38,160 bases of DNA, from positions 1 through 38,160 of the forward strand of contig JABIZD010000155.1 in NCBI GenBank assembly GCA_018666555.1. The letters are read 5' to 3'. Positions 1-9,425 of the stretch are shown here, piece after piece (the stretch's first letter is position 1; each line of letters begins with the position of its first letter). The DNA is from Gammaproteobacteria bacterium (lineage in GTDB: Bacteria > Pseudomonadota > Gammaproteobacteria > Pseudomonadales > Azotimanducaceae). Made by a program: the position numbers and the translations under genes. The notes beneath the pieces were generated by a model. The model saw only the letters and a list, made by a program, of their open reading frames with translations, did not search any database and was not told the origin of the DNA.

Positions 1-2495
1 GGAAGCTGGCTCTTGATGGTAGAGAGCTGATGTCCAACGAATTCACTATCGATGATGAAACCCTGTCAATCCCCGATGTTGCGGAAAAATTCACCTTCAC
101 CAGCGTAGTGGAGATCAAGCCCCAGGACAATCTTGCGCTCGAGGGCCTTTACCGGTCTGGCGATATGTTCTGTAGTCAGTGCGAAGCCGAGGGTTTTCGC
201 AATATCACCTGGTATATGGATCGTCCTGATGTAATGGCCGCGTTCGAAACCACCATTGTTGCGAATAAAAAGAGTTTTCCTGTGCTGCTATCGAACGGGA
301 ACTTAGTTGGCCATGGAGAAGAGGCTGATAGGCACTGGGCTACCTGGGAGGATCCGTTCAGGAAGCCGGCTTATCTTTTTGCCCTCGTCGCTGGCGACCT
401 TGATTGCATTGAAGATGAGTTTGTGACCATGAGTGGCCGCAAGATTGTCCTGCAGATTTTCACAGAACGCCACAATATCGATAAAGTTGATTTTGCTATG
501 GCAAGCCTGAAACAAGCCATGACCTGGGATGAGCAGTTTTATGGGCGAGAATATGACCTCGATATATTTATGATTGTTGCGGTCGAGAGTTTCAATATGG
601 GCGCAATGGAGAATAAGGGATTAAACGTATTTAACACCTCCTGTGTCCTGGCGCGACCAGACACGACTACAGATGCAGGTTATCAGCGTGTTGAAAGCGT
701 TATAGCCCATGAATATTTTCATAACTGGTCTGGTAACCGGGTGACCTGCAGAGATTGGTTTCAGCTGAGTTTAAAAGAGGGGTTCACGGTATTCAGGGAC
801 CAGCAATTTTCAGCTTTTATGGGATCAGACGCAGTCTGCCGAATGAATGATGTTGCCATGCTGAGAACCGCTCAGTTCCCGGAAGATGCAGGGCCCATGG
901 CGCATTCAATTCGGCCTGACGCCTATATGGAAATCAATAATTTCTATACCGCGACGGTCTATGAGAAAGGCGCCGAAGTCGTTCGTATGATCAGTACGCT
1001 TGTCGGTCCTGATGGCTTTAGAAAAGGCACAGACTTGTACTTTGACCGACATGATGGGCAGGCCGTAACGACCGACGATTTTGTCACTGCCATAGAAGAT
1101 GCAAATTCCATAGACCTCAACCAGTTTCGACGCTGGTATAGCCAAGCGGGAACGCCACAGCTGCAGGTGACGGGTGAGTATGATGCTGATGGTCAGTGTT
1201 ATCGATTGAGGGTGCGGCAGAGTTGTCCGCCCACCCCGGGCCAGACGGAAAAGCCGCCTTTACATTTGCCTCTTGCAATTGGCCTGCTCGGCAAGGATGG
1301 AGCCGACCTTGTGTTTAGCTGTGCTGGTGCTGAGTCTGCCTATACAGAAAATGCTGACGGGCTGTTCACCATGGTGATGTCGTTGACGGCTGAGGAGCAG
1401 GTGTTTGAACTGACCGATGTAACCGAGGCACCCGTACCCTCATTGCTGCGCCGCTTTTCAGCACCGGTAAAATTGGATTTTGACTATAGTCGAGATGAAC
1501 TCACCTTCTTGATGAGTCACGACAATGACGGCTTTAATCGCTGGGAGGCGAGTCAGAGGTTAGCTGTTGACGTCATCATCGAAATGGTAAAACAGCATCA
1601 GGCTGGCGAGGCCTTCGTAGTAGATGCAAGATTGCTGCGAGCGATGGAGGTGAATTTAAATGAGGCGCTGAAGCGTGACCAGGAAGCAGGTTTTGATAAA
1701 GCCATGATAGCCAACATGCTGGTATTGCCATCGGAAACCTATCTTGCCGAGTTGTTTGAGGTCGCCGACATAGATGCGATTCATAGGGCTCGAGAAGAAC
1801 TCAGCAGCGTGATTGCCATCTCCCTGAAAGAGGCTCTGCTGAGTGTTTATAACTTGAATAAGGAGTCGGCCGAGTACGTAGCCAGCGCGACTGCGATAGC
1901 CAGCCGTTTGCTACGCAATGTCGCCCTGAGTTATCTGATGAAACCAGCTGATACGGATCAGGTTTCTCTTTGTGAAAACCAGTTCGACACGGCTACTAAT
2001 ATGACAGATACCAGTGCTGCGATTCGTGCACTGGTTAATTCCAGTCATGCATCGGCACTGGCAATCAAGCCAAGGGTATTATCAACATTTTATGATCGCT
2101 GGGCAGATGAAGCGCTGGTGATCGACCAATGGTTTGCTATTCAGGCTAGTTGCCCGCTGCCAGGGGCACTGGATCGTGTTAAGGTGCTGATGCAACATCC
2201 AGCATTTGACCTGAAAAAACCTAATCGAATGCGTTCGCTGATTACTTCGTTTGCTAGCCAGAACACTGTGAATTTTCACCATTTGGATGGCTCAGGTTAT
2301 GGCTTCCTTGCCGATTGCGTGATCGAGTTGGATCGCTTTAATCCTCAGATAGCAGCGCGTATGCTCACGCCGCTGACTCGCTGGCGCAAGCTGGACCGGG
2401 TTCGGCAACAGTTGATTAAAGACCAACTGCAGAAAATACGGGATTCTGGGGATCTGTCCAAAGATGTTTTCGAAGTCGTATCAAAGAGTTTGTAG
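1..2495 (+). CDS. pepN: Aminopeptidase N, 5' end outside window
   Basis: M1-family zinc aminopeptidase that removes N-terminal residues from peptides in the cytoplasm. The frame is open to the window edge: the codons before the first ATG at 30 (first complete codon at 3) read KLALDGREL, which matches the N-terminal domain of E. coli PepN. That ATG is therefore internal, and roughly 50 residues are missing compared with the usual length of about 870. Counting from the ATG at 30, the exopeptidase motif GAMEN lies at residues 191-195 and the zinc motif HEYFH at 227-231. The downstream Glu is in LKEGF. The C-terminal helical repeat domain is complete and ends at TAG 2493-2495. The gene converges on batD with only 6 bp between the two stop codons. 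Confidence 0.97.
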   Translation, partial: KLALDGRELMSNEFTIDDETLSIPDVAEKFTFTSVVEIKPQDNLALEGLYRSGDMFCSQCEAEGFRNITWYMDRPDVMAAFETTIVANKKSFPVLLSNGNLVGHGEEADRHWATWEDPFRKPAYLFALVAGDLDCIEDEFVTMSGRKIVLQIFTERHNIDKVDFAMASLKQAMTWDEQFYGREYDLDIFMIVAVESFNMGAMENKGLNVFNTSCVLARPDTTTDAGYQRVESVIAHEYFHNWSGNRVTCRDWFQLSLKEGFTVFRDQQFSAFMGSDAVCRMNDVAMLRTAQFPEDAGPMAHSIRPDAYMEINNFYTATVYEKGAEVVRMISTLVGPDGFRKGTDLYFDRHDGQAVTTDDFVTAIEDANSIDLNQFRRWYSQAGTPQLQVTGEYDADGQCYRLRVRQSCPPTPGQTEKPPLHLPLAIGLLGKDGADLVFSCAGAESAYTENADGLFTMVMSLTAEEQVFELTDVTEAPVPSLLRRFSAPVKLDFDYSRDELTFLMSHDNDGFNRWEASQRLAVDVIIEMVKQHQAGEAFVVDARLLRAMEVNLNEALKRDQEAGFDKAMIANMLVLPSETYLAELFEVADIDAIHRAREELSSVIAISLKEALLSVYNLNKESAEYVASATAIASRLLRNVALSYLMKPADTDQVSLCENQFDTATNMTDTSAAIRALVNSSHASALAIKPRVLSTFYDRWADEALVIDQWFAIQASCPLPGALDRVKVLMQHPAFDLKKPNRMRSLITSFASQNTVNFHHLDGSGYGFLADCVIELDRFNPQIAARMLTPLTRWRKLDRVRQQLIKDQLQKIRDSGDLSKDVFEVVSKSL

Positions 2496-2501
2496 GCGCA
2501 T

Positions 2502-4151
2502 TTATAAGCCAGGGTTGAGCGCTTTGGCAAGATAAGGTGTTGAGCCCAGCGAGGCGTTATCGGTGGTCGATTGCAGGCCTTTTATTGCTTGTATCAGTGC
2601 CTGGCCCTGCCAGTCGGCGGTATTACCCGAGAAAACGGCCTTCTCCAGCGGTAAAAACGCAGTAGCGAAGGCAGGTTGTAGCGCTGCCAGTGTTGTCGCA
2701 GACTGATGAGCAGGGAACTCGCTGCGAAGCCAGCGCAGTAGTAGATGGTGCGCGAGTTCTGCATCATTGCCCTGGCAGGCGGCCAGTAATTCCCTGGTAT
2801 CGGTTTTAACCTGGTTTTCCTGAGGAGCCGACCGGTTTGGCTGACGCTCGCCTCTGCGGCTGAGATACCAGCCTAGCGCCGTCAACAGCCACACAGTCAA
2901 CAGGCCCATGCTCACCCATTTCCAGGCTTGCGGACGGGTATCGATGCTCGAAGTGCCAGGCCCGACTGGTGCAAGTTCTCCTTGCATAATCGGTGGGACA
3001 AGTACGGGAGTATCCAACGGTTTAACGTCTATGGTTTGTCCCGGGATAATGGCCGTCTGCTGGCGGTCAAGTTCGATATTCCACCAGGGAATGCGGATTT
3101 CTGGCAAAACCAAAGAGCCTGCCTGGGTAGGTACAATCCCTATGGTGGTACGATTCAATGTGCTGATGCCGTTACTCGATTCGGTATCTTCAATGATGGG
3201 TTGGTCGACATATATTTTCGCTCCCGGTATATCCGAGAGCTTGATGTCTGGTAGCAGTAGGCCAGAGACACCTTGCATGGAAACACTGATGACTTGATTT
3301 AATGGTTCGCCAACCTTGATACCTGCTTCGGGAAGGTTCAGCTTACTGTCGGTCATCAGGTTTTTGCCCGGTAGCCACTGTTCACCCGTGAATGCAGGCG
3401 GGACCGGTTTTACCTGAACCCTATGGCCAGTGGAAATGGCACTGACTCTTTGCCGTGCCGAAAATAGTCCGCCTCGGCCACGAGTCCCTACGAACGTTTC
3501 CTTGGGTAGTAACAGTGGGCCGCTTTTCTGCGGGAAGATAGCGTACCGCTTTTCAAGTACGTAAAAGCGGCGATTATTGAGAATGGTCTCATAACGTTTT
3601 TCTTCTTCCAGAATTTCAACAACGGCATCTTCCAGGTCAGGTGCAGCAGGGAAGTCTCCGGAGATCGATTCTGAGTAATACAACTTGACTGAATAGATGA
3701 TCTGCGCCTGCACATAGGTGGTGGTAGCATCCAGTTCTGTTTCAAAAAAGAGTACCTCCTGCATTTGCTGGCGCATAGCATTGGATTGTTGTATGACTCT
3801 GATAGGTATAGGTTGGGTTGTTTCGTTGTTGATGGTCAGGGCAGGTATTTCCAGCTTACCTGTACGTTTCGGTCTTAGCTTGAGGGTGTAGTCAATGTAG
3901 GCGCGGCTGGTCTGCTGGCCATTTATAAAGGTATAGGAAGAGTTTTGCAGATTCTGGCTATTGACGATTTCGAAATCTTTTTCCAGTGCGGAAAAATCAG
4001 GTTGTCGGGTTTGAGAGTCACTGCTGCGGATAGTCAGGTTTAGCAGATCAAATTCAGAAATCTGGTTTCTGTCGACTGTCGCCGTAATGGTTGCCTTAAT
4101 CGGGCTGGCCACCAGAAGAAGGTAAAGTAAAATCCAGCTAAGCGGTTTCAT
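2502..4151 (-). CDS. batD: BatD-like exported membrane protein
   Basis: Last gene of the moxR-bat operon. The 549-residue protein has a signal peptide (residues 1-20), a long beta-rich extracytoplasmic region typical of BatD 'oxygen tolerance' proteins, one membrane segment at about 412-430, and a short cytoplasmic tail. In the family it is thought to sit in the membrane beside the VWA proteins BatA and BatB; the molecular function is not settled. The ATG at 4151 has GGTGAG upstream at good spacing and lies 6 bp after the batB/C stop, so translation is probably coupled. The name rests on signal plus C-terminal TM architecture, the early DRNQISEFDLLNLT strand pattern, and operon position. Confidence 0.85.
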   Translation of the reverse strand: MKPLSWILLYLLLVASPIKATITATVDRNQISEFDLLNLTIRSSDSQTRQPDFSALEKDFEIVNSQNLQNSSYTFINGQQTSRAYIDYTLKLRPKRTGKLEIPALTINNETTQPIPIRVIQQSNAMRQQMQEVLFFETELDATTTYVQAQIIYSVKLYYSESISGDFPAAPDLEDAVVEILEEEKRYETILNNRRFYVLEKRYAIFPQKSGPLLLPKETFVGTRGRGGLFSARQRVSAISTGHRVQVKPVPPAFTGEQWLPGKNLMTDSKLNLPEAGIKVGEPLNQVISVSMQGVSGLLLPDIKLSDIPGAKIYVDQPIIEDTESSNGISTLNRTTIGIVPTQAGSLVLPEIRIPWWNIELDRQQTAIIPGQTIDVKPLDTPVLVPPIMQGELAPVGPGTSSIDTRPQAWKWVSMGLLTVWLLTALGWYLSRRGERQPNRSAPQENQVKTDTRELLAACQGNDAELAHHLLLRWLRSEFPAHQSATTLAALQPAFATAFLPLEKAVFSGNTADWQGQALIQAIKGLQSTTDNASLGSTPYLAKALNPGL

Positions 4152-4157
4152 GATAGC

Positions 4158-5942
4158 TCACCAATTCCTTTCATAGTCTTTTCTGGTAATTTTTCCTTCC
4201 CGGACTCGGTCTTCAAACTGCCTTTCGAACTTTCTTCTCAGTAGTCCACCGGGGTCATCTGGTACTCGACGTAACCATTGCTGCATGGCTTGTTTTTCTT
4301 CTGCGTCCAGCTCATTTTCTTCAGCCAGGGCCTGCTGCATTTCCTCTTCTGTTGCCTGCTGCTGTTCTTGTTCAGATGGATCGGTATCATCCTGCTGCTC
4401 AGACTCATTTTGTTGGTCGGTTTCCTCGCCGGTGTTTTGTTCAGCCGGGTCTTGTTCATCTCCTGATGACTCGCTTCCCTGCTCAGACTGGTCCTGGTTC
4501 TGATTTTGCTGTTCTTCGTCGGATTCCTGATCCTGATCCTGGTCTGACTGCTGCTGCTGTTGCTGTTGCAGCAGTTCTTCTACTAGTTGTTTGTTAAAGG
4601 CAGCATCTTCATTGCCCGGGTTGCTTGTCAGAGCCTGTTCATAGGAGTCGATGGCCTCTTTCAGCTTTCCCTGCTTGGCTAGGGCATTGCCTAGGTTATA
4701 ACGGTTAAGACCTGGATCGTGGTTTTCATAAAGCTCTGATGCAGCCGCGTAGTCACCATTGCGATAGGCTGCGGTTGCCTTCCATGCCGGATCAGAAAAC
4801 AGCTGGCTTGCTCGAGTGTGGTCGTTGTTCTCATAGGCTCGCTTACCCTGCTGGTCCTGAGTCAGCCAGATATCCTGCCACCAGTCTGCATAGACCGGTT
4901 TTGCAGGGGTGATCAGTATCAGCAATGGCATCCATAGCCAACCGCGTCGAAAGGCAGACGCTGCCAGTGGCAGTAATAGCAGTAACAGGTAAGGACCTCT
5001 TTCTTTCCATAGATCGAAGTTTCGTTCAACCTCTCTGAATATTGCATCGCTCAGATCAGGTTGTTGAGCGAGCAGATAGTCAAGGTCATCGTCGGTGAGC
5101 GTTAAGCGAGCAAACCGGGCGTTGATCAGTTGGGCGAATTCGAGCAGCTCATCGAGATTAACTTCAGGGATGATGAGGTTGCCTGACGGGTCTTTCAGGT
5201 AGCCACCTCCGCCAGGGACGTTTTCAGTTGTTATCGGGGCTCCTAGAGGTGTGCCAATGGCCAGGATAGAGAGTGTGAACTGATTTCCCTTGAGATTGAC
5301 AGCCTTGGCTGTCTCTGCGCGATCACGAATCTCATCGGTTAAAACCAGGATTCGACCGGAAGAAATTCCCGCTGCAGCAAACAAGTTATGGCTTAGTTCG
5401 ATTGCTGGCGCCAGTCGGCTGCCGGGGGCTGGCATAATCTCAGGAGTGAGCGCGGGCAGCATGGATATAATGGTATTGGTATCGTCTGTGAGCGGAGCTA
5501 CGGTATGGGCATCGCCAGCAAAGACAATGAGTCCGGTAACGCCTTCTTTGCGGGTTCGCAACAGGTCCGTCAGCTTGCGTCGTGCGCTCACCAGTCGCGT
5601 TGGCGCTGCGTCGGAGGCGTGCATTGACCAGGTGAGGTCGAGAATAATGATCAGGGCGTCCTCTTTTTCCAGAATAGGTTGAGGCGCCTTCTCCCAGACT
5701 GGCCCGGCCAGAGCTAGAGCTGCTATCAGCCAACCGAGGCCAAGCAGGTATAGGGGGTTAGCACTCGGGCTGGTATCAGGTTGTCTCAATAGATGAGAGA
5801 TCAGCGCCGGATCGATAACTTTCTCCCATGTGGTACCTTTGGCTCGCCTTTGCCATAGGCCTGCGATTAAAAATACCGCTGGTAGCAGGGCGATAAGCCA
5901 GCAAGGCCTGAGAAAGTGAAAATCCGTCAGCAGGTCATTCAT
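4158..5942 (-). CDS. BatB-BatC fusion: VWA domain plus TPR and acidic Gln-rich tail
   Basis: One 594-residue protein combines what are two genes in Bacteroides-type bat operons. Residues 14-30 and 63-80 are membrane segments and 95-300 form a VWA domain. The VWA metal site reads D102-L-T104-W-S106, so a Thr stands where the canonical DxSxS motif has its first Ser. Further TM segments lie at 317-330 and 335-346. TPR-like helices follow at about 380-450, with YNLGNALAKQGKLKEAI the clearest repeat. Residues 459-545 are almost only Gln, Asp, Glu, Ser and Asn. The end carries the QWLRRVPDDPGGLLRRKF block common to gammaproteobacterial members. The ATG overlaps the batA stop as ATGA (5939-5942). 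It probably anchors a membrane complex with BatA, with protein partners on the TPR side. Confidence 0.9.
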   Translation of the reverse strand: MNDLLTDFHFLRPCWLIALLPAVFLIAGLWQRRAKGTTWEKVIDPALISHLLRQPDTSPSANPLYLLGLGWLIAALALAGPVWEKAPQPILEKEDALIIILDLTWSMHASDAAPTRLVSARRKLTDLLRTRKEGVTGLIVFAGDAHTVAPLTDDTNTIISMLPALTPEIMPAPGSRLAPAIELSHNLFAAAGISSGRILVLTDEIRDRAETAKAVNLKGNQFTLSILAIGTPLGAPITTENVPGGGGYLKDPSGNLIIPEVNLDELLEFAQLINARFARLTLTDDDLDYLLAQQPDLSDAIFREVERNFDLWKERGPYLLLLLLPLAASAFRRGWLWMPLLILITPAKPVYADWWQDIWLTQDQQGKRAYENNDHTRASQLFSDPAWKATAAYRNGDYAAASELYENHDPGLNRYNLGNALAKQGKLKEAIDSYEQALTSNPGNEDAAFNKQLVEELLQQQQQQQSDQDQDQESDEEQQNQNQDQSEQGSESSGDEQDPAEQNTGEETDQQNESEQQDDTDPSEQEQQQATEEEMQQALAEENELDAEEKQAMQQWLRRVPDDPGGLLRRKFERQFEDRVREGKITRKDYERNW

Positions 5943-6991
5943 GGGGTAGAGTTTCCTGCATTGCTAGTTGCGCCACTGGCAGTTCGTCGATGCCATTTGA
6001 TCCTGGCTATATAGTAGGCCAGCAAATGTTGGCCTGACAAAGCAAAGGACAATAGTAGAGCAATGCTGAGTGGCCAGAAATAGAGTGATTTTTCGGGTCT
6101 GAATGTCTCTTGCTCGATTTCAATGGGTTCAAGTTGGTCGAGTGCTGCGTAAATATTGGATAATTCGGCGGTGGATCGGGCCCTCTGGTAGATACCGTCA
6201 GTCAGCCCAGCGATTTTAGTAAGGGCTTGTGTATCTAGTTCCGCCGATGGATTAACCGTTCGGTTGAAAAGCAATCCAGGCACCTCCATTTCGTCAGCGC
6301 CAAACCCAACTGTATAGATCCTGATGCCTTCGTCAGCAGCCAGTTTGGCAGCCTGCAGTGGTGAGACTTCACCGATATTATTGACGCCATCGGTGAGGAG
6401 AATAAGAACGCGATTTTCTGAGGGGCGGTCGAGTAGACGTTTGACTGCCAGGCCAATGGCATCACCAATGGCTGTCTTGCCGCCGGCAATACCCAACGGG
6501 GTTTCCTCGAGAAGACCTCGCACGGTTGATCGGTCGAAGGTTAAAGGTGTCTGCAGGTATGCCTGGGAGCCAAACAGGATTAGGCCAAGGCGGTCGCCCT
6601 TGCGGCGTTCAACGAAATCACCGACAACATTTTTCACAGCGGCCAGTCGGGTAACCATCTGCCTGTCCAGGCGCATGTCTTTAGTGCCCATGGACCCCGA
6701 GATATCGACTGCCAGGAGTAAATCGCGGCCACTTTGTGGGAGTTCTATGGGTTCACCCACCCACCTTGGCTGACTTGCTGCAGTAACCAGGCACAGCCAG
6801 ATGATCAAGGCAATGACCCTTCGAGACCACTGCCTATTACGAGCCTTTTTAGAGAGCACCATCATTTGTTCGATTTGATCGAAAAACGGAATACGCAGCG
6901 CAGGGTCCTGGTGCTGGGCCGGCCGGAGCAGCATGAAAAGCATTGGCGCGGGTATAACCCAGAAGGCCCAGGGCCAGATGAACTCGATCAT
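5939..6991 (-). CDS. batA: BatA-like VWA membrane protein
   Basis: 350-residue inner-membrane protein. TM segments lie at about 7-22 and 58-73, followed by a VWA domain (about 90-280) and a C-terminal TM at about 307-330. The metal-ion-dependent adhesion site is intact: D96-x-S98-x-S100, a Thr in the GGKTAIGDAIG loop (T173), and D201 in LLTDG. Unlike its fused BatB/C neighbour it should therefore bind metal normally. The ATG forms ATGA with the DUF4381 stop (6988-6991). A GGGG-TGT-CCCC inverted repeat lies immediately 5' of the ATG, over the expected ribosome-binding region. In MoxR-type systems the AAA+ ATPase is proposed to act on VWA proteins of this kind. Confidence 0.92.
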   Translation of the reverse strand: MIEFIWPWAFWVIPAPMLFMLLRPAQHQDPALRIPFFDQIEQMMVLSKKARNRQWSRRVIALIIWLCLVTAASQPRWVGEPIELPQSGRDLLLAVDISGSMGTKDMRLDRQMVTRLAAVKNVVGDFVERRKGDRLGLILFGSQAYLQTPLTFDRSTVRGLLEETPLGIAGGKTAIGDAIGLAVKRLLDRPSENRVLILLTDGVNNIGEVSPLQAAKLAADEGIRIYTVGFGADEMEVPGLLFNRTVNPSAELDTQALTKIAGLTDGIYQRARSTAELSNIYAALDQLEPIEIEQETFRPEKSLYFWPLSIALLLSFALSGQHLLAYYIARIKWHRRTASGATSNAGNSTP

Positions 6992-7503
6992 GGGGACACC
7001 CCAGTAGGTTCGTCCAGTCTTTTGTGCTTCTTTATCCAGAAATGCCCGAGGTTGAGTAACTGGTCAATATCAGCTTCCAATTCCTTGGTATAGATTGAAT
7101 CGATTAATGCTTGCCCGGCACCCATGCGAAACTCATTGGAACCACAGCTCTTATCCAGGAAATCTACCCAGAGTTCACCATTCAGGGCCGCGACTTTATC
7201 TCGATGATAAGCGTGCAGGGCAACTCGTTTTAACAATGACTGGAACTCGCTCAGAAATATCCGGCTGTCAGGACTTTCCTGGTAACGGCTGTAAATACTG
7301 TTAAGTTCCTTGCCAGCTATCGACCGATAACGGTTTTCTTGCCAGTATTTGAAAAGTCTATAGCCGCCCCAGCTAATAACAGCAATGACCAGCAAAGCAA
7401 GCACCCACCAGCCGGGAGCAGGCCATTGGCTGATTTCCCCGGGCAGATGAATATCTTTCAGCTGCTCTAGTGGGTCAGTCTGTGGGGGCATTGCCTGGGC
7501 CAT
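6988..7503 (-). CDS. DUF4381 single-pass membrane protein
   Basis: 171 residues: a short Pro-rich N-terminus (LKDIHLPGEISQWPAPGWW), one TM helix at about 32-50, and a cytoplasmic alpha-helical region. This arrangement, and the position between DUF58 and batA, is that of the DUF4381 family found in gammaproteobacterial moxR/bat operons. No catalytic motif is visible. The ATG lies 1 bp after the DUF58 stop. It probably helps assemble the VWA complex, but the function is unknown. Confidence 0.8.
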   Translation of the reverse strand: MAQAMPPQTDPLEQLKDIHLPGEISQWPAPGWWVLALLVIAVISWGGYRLFKYWQENRYRSIAGKELNSIYSRYQESPDSRIFLSEFQSLLKRVALHAYHRDKVAALNGELWVDFLDKSCGSNEFRMGAGQALIDSIYTKELEADIDQLLNLGHFWIKKHKRLDEPTGVSP

Positions 7504-7504
7504 G

Positions 7505-8473
7505 TCAGCGGTTTCCTCGATGGCGGCTGGCGTTAATACCGGTTACCACTTCATCGGTGGTTAGCATTGAAATTAACAGGCACTTCAAGCGCGCAAACGT
7601 CTGCACTAGTTCTGCCTGGCGTTTTTTATACTGGCTTTGGTATTGTTCTCGTATTGATACCGCAGCAGTATCGATGGGTAGCTTGCGTTCTCCATCCGTG
7701 ACCGTGTAAAGGTCAGGTGCAGGTAGCTGGTGTTCAAGAGGATCAGAAATGTGGATACCAGTCACATCGTTGTATCTAGCCAGTTGTTGAAGGTAAAGCA
7801 GGGCCTGTTCATCCAGGCACGAAAAATCACTGATCAATATAATACTACTGCCGTGTTTACAGACTCGTCTGGCGTTAACCAGCGCTTGCGCCAGCGCATC
7901 GGTTACGCGAGCAGGTTGGGCATTTTCAAGCTCGTGATTGTATCGGTCAATTTCATGAATCAGGCGAAGAACGGAATGTCGACTCCGGCGTGGCCTGATC
8001 TCCCTATGTGCTGCATCGCTGAACACGATACCGCCAACGCGGTCACCCTGTTCCAGGCTAGACCAGGCTAACAGGGCTGCGATTCTTGCCGCCGCAACTG
8101 ATTTAAAACGGGTCCGTGAACCAAAAAACATGTGGTTAGATTGATCAACAACAATAAGGACAGGCCGTTCCTTTTCTTCTTGAAATAATTTGGTGTGCGC
8201 GACCTGGGTTCTTGCCGTCACTCGCCAGTCGATAGTCCGAACGTCGTCTCCGGGTTGATAGACCCGGACCTCAGAGAAGTCGATCCCTCGACCCTGCGAC
8301 TTTGAACGAAGTTGGCCAGACAGAGGATTTGAGGTTTTAGCTAACGACGTCAGATCGACCTTGCCAGCTTCATGACGCAGATCAATTAGATCCCGTAGAT
8401 GAGTGAAAGGACCTTGGCTGAGATTTTGTTGGTTGAGCGCGACCATAGCTGCGGCTTCAGGCGGTAGCAACAC
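7505..8473 (-). CDS. DUF58 protein (VWA-like, MoxR-associated)
   Basis: 322 residues. The DUF58 signature FSEVRVYQPGDDVRTIDW spans residues 66-83 and is followed by a VWA-like core. There the MIDAS-equivalent reads D110-Q-S112-N-H114, so the last Ser of DxSxS is His and metal binding may be weak. DUF58 proteins almost always sit next to MoxR ATPases and probably serve as their partner or adaptor. The longest frame starts at GTG 8473, overlapping moxR by 17 bp. An in-frame ATG at 8446, 10 bp after the moxR stop, is equally possible, and neither has a strong Shine-Dalgarno sequence. No membrane segment is seen, so it is probably cytoplasmic. Confidence 0.9.
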   Translation of the reverse strand: MLLPPEAAAMVALNQQNLSQGPFTHLRDLIDLRHEAGKVDLTSLAKTSNPLSGQLRSKSQGRGIDFSEVRVYQPGDDVRTIDWRVTARTQVAHTKLFQEEKERPVLIVVDQSNHMFFGSRTRFKSVAAARIAALLAWSSLEQGDRVGGIVFSDAAHREIRPRRSRHSVLRLIHEIDRYNHELENAQPARVTDALAQALVNARRVCKHGSSIILISDFSCLDEQALLYLQQLARYNDVTGIHISDPLEHQLPAPDLYTVTDGERKLPIDTAAVSIREQYQSQYKKRQAELVQTFARLKCLLISMLTTDEVVTGINASRHRGNR

Positions 8474-9425
8474 GGTCTAACAGGGCCATCATCACCTGTT
8501 CAGCATTAATGCCCATTGCTTCTGCCTCGAAACTAACCACAATACGATGTCGAAACACGTCAGCGGCCACGGCCTGAACATCATCGGGACTGACAAAATC
8601 CTTACCATTGAGGTAAGCATGAGCCCGGGCGCACAGGTCAAGGGAGATGGTTCCCCTGGGGGATGCGCCGTAATCGAGCCAGTTAGCCAGATCGTCGCCA
8701 AATAATTCCGGTTTACGGGTCGCCATGGTTAACTGCACGATATAGTTTTCGACTACCGGCTCCATGTGTAATGCCAGTACTTCCTGGCGAGCGGCAAAGA
8801 TATTCTGCTGGCTGACTGGCTCGATTGCCTGGATCGAGTCAGAAAATTTTTCCCTTGCTTCATCGCGTACCAGCCTAAGAATGGCATGCTCAGATGCTGA
8901 GTCTGGGTAGTCGATCTCAACATGCATTAAAAACCGATCAAGCTGGGCTTCTGGTAAGGGATAGGTACCCTCTTGCTCGATCGGGTTTTGCGTTGCCATG
9001 ACCAAAAACAAAGGCGGTAAAGCCATGGTTTGACGGCCATGGCTGACCTGTCTTTCACCCATGGCTTCGAGTAATGCTGACTGCACCTTTGCCGGAGCTC
9101 GGTTTATTTCGTCAGCAAGGATCAGGTTGTGAAAGATGGGGCCCTCCTGAAATACAAAAGTACCTTCCTGGGCTCGATAGATCTCTGTACCTGTTATATC
9201 CGAAGGAAGCAGGTCAGGGGTAAACTGGATACGTTGAAAATTTCCCTCTATCGCCGATGCCAGGGTTTTAATTGCTTTTGTCTTCGCCAGTCCAGGAGCA
9301 CCTTCAACGAGCAGATGGCCATCTGACAGCAATGCTATCAGCAATCGATCAACCAGGGCCTCCTGCCCAATAATCTGGTGTGCCAGCCATTTTCTTAAGG
9401 CTAGAATCGGTTCAAGGTGCTGCAT
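8457..9425 (-). CDS. moxR: MoxR-family AAA+ ATPase
   Basis: First gene of the bat operon, 322 residues, usual family length. Walker A is at residues 42-49 (GAPGLAKT), Walker B LILADE at 101-106, and sensor 1 in ATQNP (N147). The MoxR-specific lid follows. MoxR ATPases use ATP hydrolysis in a chaperone-like way, often to activate VWA-domain partners, several of which are encoded directly downstream here. The protein should be cytoplasmic. The ATG at 9425 has only a weak upstream TGAG, and I could not assign a convincing promoter in the 399 bp separating it from the divergent amt gene. Confidence 0.95.
   Translation of the reverse strand: MQHLEPILALRKWLAHQIIGQEALVDRLLIALLSDGHLLVEGAPGLAKTKAIKTLASAIEGNFQRIQFTPDLLPSDITGTEIYRAQEGTFVFQEGPIFHNLILADEINRAPAKVQSALLEAMGERQVSHGRQTMALPPLFLVMATQNPIEQEGTYPLPEAQLDRFLMHVEIDYPDSASEHAILRLVRDEAREKFSDSIQAIEPVSQQNIFAARQEVLALHMEPVVENYIVQLTMATRKPELFGDDLANWLDYGASPRGTISLDLCARAHAYLNGKDFVSPDDVQAVAADVFRHRIVVSFEAEAMGINAEQVMMALLDRVATA

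Noticed and set aside
4278-4597. Several overlapping plus-strand frames opposite the Gln-rich tail of batB/C
   Set aside because: Low-complexity CAG/CTG-type sequence opens all frames; the translations are strings of Leu, Cys and Ser without domain features.
6324-6773. 149-codon plus-strand open frame opposite batA (and similar long frames opposite batB/C and others)
   Set aside because: It lies wholly antisense to a clear conserved gene, is rich in Arg and Ser as expected for a shadow frame, and has no family motif.
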